From positions 1 to 22,326 of the forward strand of contig SXHT01000254.1 in NCBI GenBank assembly GCA_005773095.1: a stretch of DNA of 22,326 bases. The letters are read 5' to 3'. Shown here in pieces: positions 16,473-22,326 of this stretch. Origin of the DNA: Planctomycetaceae bacterium (lineage in GTDB: Bacteria > Planctomycetota > Planctomycetia > Pirellulales > PALSA-1355). Positions within the stretch are counted from its first letter, which is position 1. Each line of letters opens with the position of its first letter. Position numbers and translations under genes: made by a program. The notes beneath the pieces are model-generated. The model was not told the DNA's origin, searched no databases, and worked only from the letters and a program-made list of their open reading frames with translations.

Positions 16473-17180
16473 ATGGCTGCGACAACGGGGCGTACGTTGA
16501 GATTTGCGGCCTTGGCGACGATGATCGCGGGAATCGGTTTGCTGATCTTCTCCGCCCTGCCAACGCAGCTCAAGACGGCGGTCGAACCGAGCCGGCACCT
16601 GGCCGAAGAGGCCAAGAGCTATCTGAGCAAGCAAGGCTTTCGCCGGTCCGAGGTTGAAGCTGCCGGGAAGTCAGATGTGCCAAGCCTGCCGTCGATGTCG
16701 CACCCGCTGCTCGGTCGGCCGGCGCCAGATATCGAACTGTCCGACCATACAGGCCACCGCCAGGCGCTCAGCGATCATCTTCAAAACGGCCCGGTGCTGG
16801 TCGTGTTCTACTACGGTTACTATTGCGATCATTGCGTGGCGCAACTGTTCGCGCTCGACGCGGACTATGCTCGCTTCCGCGCCCTGGGAGGCCAGATCCT
16901 GGCGATCAGCGCCGACGAACCGGCGCACACCGCCGAGCAGCTTGCCACGTACGGTGCGTTCTCGTTCCCGGTGCTGTCGGATTCCCAGAACCGCGTCGCC
17001 GCCAACTACGGCGTTTACAAACCTTCCAAATCGCCAGGCAGCGTCGAGTTGCTCCATGCCACATTCCTGGTGGATCAGTCCGGCATCGTCCGCTGGTGCC
17101 AATACGGCCTGACGCCCTTCACCGACAACAACTCGCTGCTCGCCGAACTAGAAAAGCTGAGCGCGCCGCAAGTGCCTTAA
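16473..17180 (+). CDS. Membrane-anchored peroxiredoxin/thioredoxin-fold protein
   Basis: A 235-aa protein. A hydrophobic helix at about 10-29 (AALATMIAGIGLLIFSA) is an uncleaved anchor or signal. A linker leads to an AhpC/TSA-like thioredoxin-fold domain (about 78-230). The active site is YYGYYCDHC (113-121), with C118-x2-C121, followed by ALGGQILAISAD (137-148), a typical peroxiredoxin strand. It may reduce peroxide or act as a disulfide reductase outside the cytoplasmic membrane. Starting 13 nt after the copper oxidase stop, it is almost certainly co-transcribed with it, which suggests detoxification of its H2O2. The frame is open upstream inside the oxidase gene, but the ATG at 16473 gives a normal anchor. 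A CxxC is more thioredoxin-like than the single peroxidatic Cys of many peroxiredoxins, so the exact activity is uncertain. Confidence 0.83.
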   Translation: MAATTGRTLRFAALATMIAGIGLLIFSALPTQLKTAVEPSRHLAEEAKSYLSKQGFRRSEVEAAGKSDVPSLPSMSHPLLGRPAPDIELSDHTGHRQALSDHLQNGPVLVVFYYGYYCDHCVAQLFALDADYARFRALGGQILAISADEPAHTAEQLATYGAFSFPVLSDSQNRVAANYGVYKPSKSPGSVELLHATFLVDQSGIVRWCQYGLTPFTDNNSLLAELEKLSAPQVP

Positions 17181-17229
17181 TCACCGACTTGAACCTGGCC
17201 GGGTCATCGACAATTTTGAATCCACGACG

Positions 17230-17270
17230 ATCCTTAGTTCCCGGGAAAATGTGCCTGTCCCCCTCTCTTG
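17230..17270. repeat. Possible dispersed repeat fragment between convergent genes
   Basis: Read on the minus strand, this gives GGGGGACAGGCACATTTTCC followed directly by a TTCCCGGGAA palindrome (17238-17247). Similar 'gggacaggcac' strings recur between genes in planctomycetes and other bacteria, from memory. Only one copy is present here, and the rest of 17181-17314 shows no gene. It may also serve as a terminator region for the two convergent genes. Confidence 0.3.
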
Positions 17271-17314
17271 GCCCGTGAACGGTTACGTCGTCATGCTCGG
17301 CGTTTGCTGGCAGT

Positions 17315-19039
17315 CTATGTACGGGCACCAACTCGGTGGACCTTCTTAGACTTTGTCGCTGCGGTGATTGCCTCTAGGTTCACAGTCTCCTCGACGACAT
17401 CGTCTGCCAGTGTTCTGCGACCGATGCGGCCCGATGTTAGCGACCTGCTGGAGATGGCAGGTGCCGGTGCTCCCTCGCTCGTCGTCCGTGACTGCGTTGA
17501 ACTGGAATCGGTCGTTGGATTCGAGACTCGGCCGGCCGTGGACTTCAAGAACTCGTCCGCCGGTTCGCTGTTGAAATGCGCGTAATCAGACAAGAGTGCG
17601 AATGCCGTGTCATGCGCGGCAGCCGCTGAGTCGCGCATCTGGCTCGCTTCGCCGTCGCTCGATTCGCGGAACCAGGAAGATCCGCCGCCCGGGATCTCGC
17701 CGATGTCGTAGCTCATGCGCACCAGACCGCTTTCGCTTTTGATCTCGATCTTTACCTCATACTGTGAAACTCGAAACAGCACATAGCCCGGGTTTCCGAC
17801 TCCCGTCAGGATGCCTTCGCTCCACAGGCCGGGCGATCGGGTGGTGTTCGTGTGATCGTCCGTCATATTGGTGTGCGGCACGCTTACTTCAGGCAGACCG
17901 GAGTTGGTGCCGTCGTCGATTCCGCCGCCGTGATGAATGTCGCCCGAGATCAGGATCACACCCTCGATGTGGTTGGCGTTGATGAAGTCCAGAATCTCCT
18001 GCCGCTCCGTATCGTACTCAGCCCAGCCTTCCTTCTTCTGCGTCGTCGGATTGAAGGGGACGGGTGTAGCGACGAACTTCCAGTTGGCGGTGGAATTGAG
18101 CAGCCCGGCCTTGAGCCAGGCTTTCTGGCCGTTCGCGATGTTGTTGCCGTCGAGGATTGACTTGGCGGGGCTTTCGGGATCAGTAAATGGGTCGCGCTGT
18201 GAGCGCAAGTCGAGCATGAAGAAATCGGCCTGTGCGTAACCGAAGCTATGCCAGATGCCTTGCGACGGATTGGGCAGGTTGGGAGTGGGAAAATACTCCT
18301 TGAACGCCTGCAACGCCGCGGCCCGGCCCGGAAAATTCTTGTCGCCGTTGTTCATGCCGTAGTCGTGATCGTCCCAGACATGAAACACGGGAAACTCGTC
18401 GGCGATGTGCTCGGCGAAATCCGCGCCCGAGGCGATGAGCGGCCCCCGCACCGAGCGATGCATGCTCCGCATCTCGGCGAGCGAGTCGGGCCGACGATGG
18501 TCGAAGTCGCCAATCTGCAGGAAGAAATTGGGATCGTCGGCGGCGATCTGGGCGTAGACCGGCGCCGCCTGGACTGGGTGTTTGGTTCCGTTCTCCAAGT
18601 CTGCGGTTACGGCAAAGGTGAAATCGCGAAACCGGCCCGGCGCCGCGAACGAAGTCCACGACGGATAATTACTGAACTGCTGCGGAGCGCCGTCGACAAC
18701 CAGACGGTAGTAGTATTTGGTCTCCGCGAGAAGACCCGTGAGTGTAATGATGCCGGTATGGTCGGCAGTGCTCTGGGTGGTGTGGATCGAAGAGAGCGAA
18801 GCGTTTTCGAGCGTCGGTGACGTCGAGTATTCAACCGCCACGTTGGCTTGCTGGTTAGTGCGAAACCAGACCTTGGTCTCGCTGTCGCTAACGCCGCCGA
18901 CAATCGGCGCGTCGGTTAGCACCGCAAACATCGACCGAGACTCGAGTTGCTCAATCTGCAACCACCTGCCGCGTCGACGCTGCGAATTCGCAGCATCGAG
19001 CGCACCTTGGCCCGCGAAGAACGGCGGTAGTTCGAGCAT
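17315..19039 (-). CDS. PhoD-like alkaline phosphatase (paralogue without sulfatase)
   Basis: A 574-aa exported metallophosphatase, expected to hydrolyse phosphomono- or diesters outside the cell. The export motif LQIEQLESRSMFA is at 27-39. It has an Fn3-like N-domain (40-132) and a PhoD domain (138-435) with D147, QIGDFDH (175-181), WDDHD (222-226) and SGDIH (365-369). It aligns with the phosphatase half of the fusion without gaps from residue 27 to about 255. By my hand count 62 of 100 residues are identical at 131-230. It even keeps a similar linker (FRESS against FNESS), but then ends in a low-complexity tail rich in Ser, Thr and Ala (450-574) instead of a sulfatase. A GTG at 19048 is also possible; the ATG at 19039 matches the paralogue's N-terminal spacing exactly. 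It converges on the peroxiredoxin. Confidence 0.9.
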   Translation of the reverse strand: MLELPPFFAGQGALDAANSQRRRGRWLQIEQLESRSMFAVLTDAPIVGGVSDSETKVWFRTNQQANVAVEYSTSPTLENASLSSIHTTQSTADHTGIITLTGLLAETKYYYRLVVDGAPQQFSNYPSWTSFAAPGRFRDFTFAVTADLENGTKHPVQAAPVYAQIAADDPNFFLQIGDFDHRRPDSLAEMRSMHRSVRGPLIASGADFAEHIADEFPVFHVWDDHDYGMNNGDKNFPGRAAALQAFKEYFPTPNLPNPSQGIWHSFGYAQADFFMLDLRSQRDPFTDPESPAKSILDGNNIANGQKAWLKAGLLNSTANWKFVATPVPFNPTTQKKEGWAEYDTERQEILDFINANHIEGVILISGDIHHGGGIDDGTNSGLPEVSVPHTNMTDDHTNTTRSPGLWSEGILTGVGNPGYVLFRVSQYEVKIEIKSESGLVRMSYDIGEIPGGGSSWFRESSDGEASQMRDSAAAAHDTAFALLSDYAHFNSEPADEFLKSTAGRVSNPTTDSSSTQSRTTSEGAPAPAISSRSLTSGRIGRRTLADDVVEETVNLEAITAATKSKKVHRVGART

Positions 19040-19068
19040 ACGAACCACTCGAAATAAGGGGAAAAGAG

Positions 19069-19097
19069 ACGATAGGAACGAGTTTAACTGGTTTCAA
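19069..19097 (-). promoter_or_regulatory. Sigma70-like promoter of the second PhoD gene
   Basis: On the minus strand TTGAAA (19097-19092) and TATCGT (19074-19069) have an ideal 17-nt spacer, giving a leader of about 25 nt to the ATG at 19039. An inverted repeat, TTGC-TAT-GCAA, lies just upstream of the -35 box. Confidence 0.45.
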
Positions 19098-19175
19098 TTG
19101 CATAGCAACGTCTGACACCACTCTGCCGACTTAGAAACGGGTGTGCTGCCCCACATGCAGCCAGACCGGGGAAGC

Positions 19176-21809
19176 TTAGGGGAGTCGTGGTTCGAGCTGC
19201 TGAGCCGCGAATTGCAGTGCCGCATTCCACTCGTCCTCTGATTCTACCTCCGGAATTCGTTCGCCGAGCGGCAAGTAGCTGATGCGGCTGCGCGGGGCCA
19301 GCGCGCCCTCATCGCCAATGGCGGCGCGATAGGCGATCATCAAGGGCACCTTTTGCCGCGGATCTTTGGTGCGGCGCTGCTTCAATGCCGAACGGCCCAG
19401 CGGTCCCCATTCAGAAAAACCGGTTTTCACACCCCAGACTTCACTACGGTTGCGCCACTCGTGACGTGCGGCGCTGTCGAATTTTGCGAAGCCCAGACCG
19501 TTCGAGAGCATGATGAACTTGAGCTGCACCGCGTAGGCGTTCATCGCCTGATCGAAGGCTGTCTTCACATGGATCGTTTGCGCGACGGGCGTGCGCGAGA
19601 AGGCGTCGTCGAAGCGATTGAGAATTGGTTTGATGGCCTGATTCAAATACACGCCCTCCACAGTGAAGCCGTCGAAGCCCGCGGCACGCCATTGTTTTAG
19701 AAGCGAGTCGTTGTCCCAAGAGGACAGGCCGGGTTCGTGTCCGTTGGCGTAGCCGCCGGTGGAGAAGAACTCGATTCGCGGATCGCCGTCAAATTTCTCG
19801 GCTAGCGCCGTGATGAACCCACCCCACAGTTCCAAATACTTGGAATGCCAGAAAACCGGGTACAGCCCGGTGCCCTCGGCTTGCACGCGCGGCACGCCGG
19901 CGTCAAACACCCAGCCGGGAGTGCCGCGTGCGCCGGTGTCGTCGCGCTTGTTGGCGGTGGAGATCTCGATCCAACACTTTTTGCCCTCGCGAGCCCACGG
20001 CTCAAGATCGGCTTCGATCAACTCCCAGCGAAGGCGGCCGTGCTCGGGTTCCAGTTCGGTCCACGAGTAGGAAAGCTGCGTGCCGGCGATGTTTGGATGT
20101 TTGGACCAGGCTTCGATTGCCTGCGATCTGGCGGGCCGTGTATTGCCACTGCGACGCACGTGCGCGAACACACCTTTCCCGAACGGCTGCGCGGTCAGCC
20201 GAGGATACTTGGCGAGGATGGGCGCAAAAGCGTCTTCGCCCACCGCCAGCGAGCCGCCCAACAGCAAGATCACCGCTCCCAAAGTGGCTTTCCGTGCCGC
20301 ACGCAGCTGCCGGCGCTGCCGTCTGGCTCGCGGCGAGAGCGCGGCGAAGAACTTGCTGGCTTCGTCTCGTTTCAAAGCGCCTAGCAAGACGCAGGCCACG
20401 AAGTAATTCAACGTGGCAAACAGCACGAGCAGCACAAGCCAAGGCAGCGGCAACTGCGTTCCCGGCCAGATGATCGCGGCCATGATCGCTCCGGCTACCA
20501 CCGCCCGGAGCATCTCCGACCACTGAAACCCGCGCACGCCCAGTCGATGGCAAAGCTGAATTCCGGCGGCCGTGAACACAAACTCGCCGATGAGGCTGCC
20601 GGTGCAGGCGCCCATGTAGCCCCACACTGGAATCAGGGCCACTTCCAGCGCGGCCTCGAGCAGGAAAATCGCGATCACCAGATTGGCGAACATCCGCTGC
20701 TTGCCGAGTGCGGTAAACAGAAACCGGAACTGGATCGACAGAAACGAGAGCGTGCTGATCCAAATCAAAACCTGCATCGGCAGCGCCGCTTCGCGAAAAT
20801 CAGTGCCCGCCAACAGCAGCACCAGTGGCTCGGCGCAAATGCAAATCGTCACGGCAATGGGTAGACTGGTAATCCACAGCAGCCGAATGCTGTTGACGAA
20901 CGTGCGCTCCAATTGGTCGCGATCTTCCGTGGCGGCGCGGGCCAACGACGGAAACGCAGCGTTCAGAATCGCCCGCGGCACCCAGTTGAGCGGTCCCAAC
21001 GGTCGATAAGCCACGCTATACAAACCGACCACGGCGGGCGGCTTCATGGCTCCCAACAGGATTGTGTCGAGTTGCCAGGTCAGCCGCCGCACAACGTCGC
21101 CCAACCCGAGCGGCACCGACTCCGACCACCAGTCTCGCAGCACCGCGCCGCTGAACCGCCAGCCGAGACAGTTCCAGCGCTGCTCCAGCCGAATGAGCAA
21201 GTAGGCGGAAGCGACGACATGGCTGATTGCAAACGCCGCCAGCACCAGCGAAACCGCGTGCGGACCTGAATAGGCAACCGCGATGACAATGCCCACAAAC
21301 AAGACGCCCTGAATGACTCGCGAGAAATTCTCGAACCGAAACTGCTCGAACGCGCGAAACACGGCCGAGCCAAACCGGTTAACTTGAATTGCCGCGCACG
21401 CCACGCCGGCGATCGCAAACGGCAAGATCATGCTGGTGTCGCCACGCCAGGCAGACCATGCCATACCGATCCCGGCCAGGCTGCCGACCGATGCGATCAC
21501 CACCAACACCAGAATGGCGTTGGCCTCAGAGACGGTTCGCTTCCAATTCGATGGCGACTGCACGATGCGACAGGTCAGCACGGTGGTGATGCCCGACTCC
21601 AGAATCATCTGGATCGCTTGCAAGATCGCAAAGATCAAGAAGTACTCGCCGAGCGTCGCCTTGCCCAATCGCCGCGCCAGGACAAACACAATGGCCACGT
21701 TGCACAGCGCGTTGACCGCTTGGGCAATCAGATTGGCCGTGCTATTGCGCACCACCCGCTGCACGGAATCATGCGACTGCGGAAGCTCGGATGACGTCGA
21801 AGCGCTCAT
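19176..21809 (-). CDS. Polysaccharide flippase fused to glycoside-hydrolase-like domain
   Basis: An 877-aa fusion. Residues 15-478 are a multi-helix MATE/MOP-type polysaccharide exporter. Its features include the N-terminal NSTANLIAQAVNALCNVAIVF and the YSVAYRPLGPLNWVPRAI segment; such proteins flip lipid-linked sugars across the membrane. A very basic linker (479-507) is followed by a hydrophobic stretch (508-523, ATLGAVILLLGGSLAVG) that looks exactly like a signal peptide. Residues about 540-877 resemble a TIM-barrel glycosidase of clan A, with WTELEPEHGRLRW (583-595), FSTGGYANGHE (682-692) and GFSEWG (797-802). Glu692 and Glu800 are candidate catalytic residues by analogy. By the positive-inside rule the C-terminal domain is extracytoplasmic. 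No ATG lies at the junction; a TTG at 20375 (L479) with AGG upstream could start a separate secreted product. Specificity unknown. Confidence 0.8.
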   Translation of the reverse strand: MSASTSSELPQSHDSVQRVVRNSTANLIAQAVNALCNVAIVFVLARRLGKATLGEYFLIFAILQAIQMILESGITTVLTCRIVQSPSNWKRTVSEANAILVLVVIASVGSLAGIGMAWSAWRGDTSMILPFAIAGVACAAIQVNRFGSAVFRAFEQFRFENFSRVIQGVLFVGIVIAVAYSGPHAVSLVLAAFAISHVVASAYLLIRLEQRWNCLGWRFSGAVLRDWWSESVPLGLGDVVRRLTWQLDTILLGAMKPPAVVGLYSVAYRPLGPLNWVPRAILNAAFPSLARAATEDRDQLERTFVNSIRLLWITSLPIAVTICICAEPLVLLLAGTDFREAALPMQVLIWISTLSFLSIQFRFLFTALGKQRMFANLVIAIFLLEAALEVALIPVWGYMGACTGSLIGEFVFTAAGIQLCHRLGVRGFQWSEMLRAVVAGAIMAAIIWPGTQLPLPWLVLLVLFATLNYFVACVLLGALKRDEASKFFAALSPRARRQRRQLRAARKATLGAVILLLGGSLAVGEDAFAPILAKYPRLTAQPFGKGVFAHVRRSGNTRPARSQAIEAWSKHPNIAGTQLSYSWTELEPEHGRLRWELIEADLEPWAREGKKCWIEISTANKRDDTGARGTPGWVFDAGVPRVQAEGTGLYPVFWHSKYLELWGGFITALAEKFDGDPRIEFFSTGGYANGHEPGLSSWDNDSLLKQWRAAGFDGFTVEGVYLNQAIKPILNRFDDAFSRTPVAQTIHVKTAFDQAMNAYAVQLKFIMLSNGLGFAKFDSAARHEWRNRSEVWGVKTGFSEWGPLGRSALKQRRTKDPRQKVPLMIAYRAAIGDEGALAPRSRISYLPLGERIPEVESEDEWNAALQFAAQQLEPRLP

Positions 21810-21841
21810 GGCAACCAGTCTAGAGACTTCTGGCTATCGAC

Positions 21842-21890
21842 AAAAACCCCGTAAGAACGATTCCGGCGTGCCGGGACCACTCCCACGGGG
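21842..21890 (-). terminator. Hairpin terminator downstream of the phosphodiesterase gene
   Basis: On the minus strand an outer stem CCCCGT/ACGGGG (21885-21890 with 21847-21852) encloses a second hairpin, CCGG-CACG-CCGG (21863-21874). The run TTTTT (21846-21842) follows directly. It lies about 77 nt after the stop of the gene at the right edge and looks like a factor-independent terminator. It also separates that gene from the flippase fusion. Confidence 0.6.
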
Positions 21891-21966
21891 CTTCAACTTG
21901 TCTGACTTCAATTGTACTTGGGGCTACGCGTCAGGCCACGAAACTGTGTGCCGCCAACTTCCACGG

Positions 21967-22326
21967 CTAATCCACATAGCCCAACGAACGCAACCGTTCC
22001 TCGATCGCCTTTTCGTCCTCGCCCGTGTACTCGCCGTCGGAGCCGTGGGCCACGGCCGCCATCGAGCGCGAAGCCGTCGTTTGAACTGCGAACTCGCGGG
22101 TAAATTCGTCCGTCAGAATATCTTCCAGCACCGTGCCGTCCATATCCTCGGGCACCGGCACGCCGAGCAAGTGCAGCAACGTCGGCGCCAGGTCGATGAT
22201 TTTCGCGCCGTGCACTTCATGGCCGGGACGAATCGGCTCGCCTTGCGCCAGGAAGATGCCATCGTCGCGATGCGTGCCCGACTTGCCAGAGTAGTACGCC
22301 AGGTTCTCGGGCTTGTTCGGATCGAC
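21967..22326 (-). CDS. Alkaline-phosphatase-superfamily phosphodiesterase, C-terminal part
   Basis: The reading frame enters from the right edge and ends at 21967, giving the last 119 residues. They contain GKSGTHRDDGIFLAQGEPI, whose His is the last metal ligand in type I phosphodiesterase/nucleotide pyrophosphatase proteins. Then comes GAKIIDLAPTLLHLLGVPVP and a DMDGTVLEDIL segment, the usual end of that fold. The tail EEDEKAIEERLRSLGYVD-like segment (acidic, then RLRSLGYV) is common in planctomycete members. The start and the nucleophile lie outside the window, so sulfatase, phosphonate hydrolase and phosphodiesterase cannot be told apart with certainty. No link in transcription to the neighbour at 21809 is likely, given the terminator between them. 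Confidence 0.75.
   Translation of the reverse strand, partial: VDPNKPENLAYYSGKSGTHRDDGIFLAQGEPIRPGHEVHGAKIIDLAPTLLHLLGVPVPEDMDGTVLEDILTDEFTREFAVQTTASRSMAAVAHGSDGEYTGEDEKAIEERLRSLGYVD

Noticed and set aside
19100..19175. Terminator after the flippase fusion
   Set aside because: Only a 5-bp GCTGC/GCAGC stem without a T-run could be found.

Overview
The window looks like chromosome from a planctomycete, probably a Pirellula-like lineage. The evidence is moderately high GC, several exported proteins with the planctomycete-type N-terminal motif (basic stretch, then a hydrophobic-E-x-L-E-x-R core), a sulfatase with an anaerobic sulfatase maturase, a dockerin-like EF-hand and an SdrD-type B domain. 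No tRNA, rRNA, CRISPR array or intact transposase was seen.

Layout. (1) 1-683: three tandem 85-bp units made of perfect hairpins (REP-like), next to a decayed serine recombinase fragment. (2) 684-6417 (+): a tight three-gene operon with a GT4 glycosyltransferase, a TPR membrane protein and a GT39-like membrane glycosyltransferase with a beta-sandwich ectodomain; this is a glycan or envelope assembly set. (3) 10409-6428 (-): an operon of a PhoD-phosphatase/sulfatase fusion followed by a radical-SAM sulfatase maturase. (4) 10714-17180 (+): animal-type haem peroxidase, a 22-residue-repeat beta-helix protein, a galactose/glyoxal-oxidase-like copper radical oxidase, and a membrane-anchored peroxiredoxin. 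(5) 19039-17315 (-): a second PhoD-like phosphatase, closely related to the N-terminal half of the fusion. (6) 21809-19176 (-): a polysaccharide flippase fused to a secreted glycoside-hydrolase-like domain. (7) 22326-21967 (-): the C-terminal end of an alkaline-phosphatase-superfamily phosphodiesterase, cut by the window edge, with a hairpin terminator downstream.

The most interesting part is 6.4-19 kb. Five neighbouring genes encode proteins with the same N-terminal export motif. Together they hold an enzyme expected to make H2O2 (copper radical oxidase), one that could use it (haem peroxidase), one that removes it (peroxiredoxin), and a phosphatase-sulfatase with its own formylglycine-generating maturase. 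I infer an extracellular oxidative and desulfating system that acts on, or cross-links, sulfated or phosphorylated polymers. The individual enzyme families are well supported by motifs; the joint function is a hypothesis.
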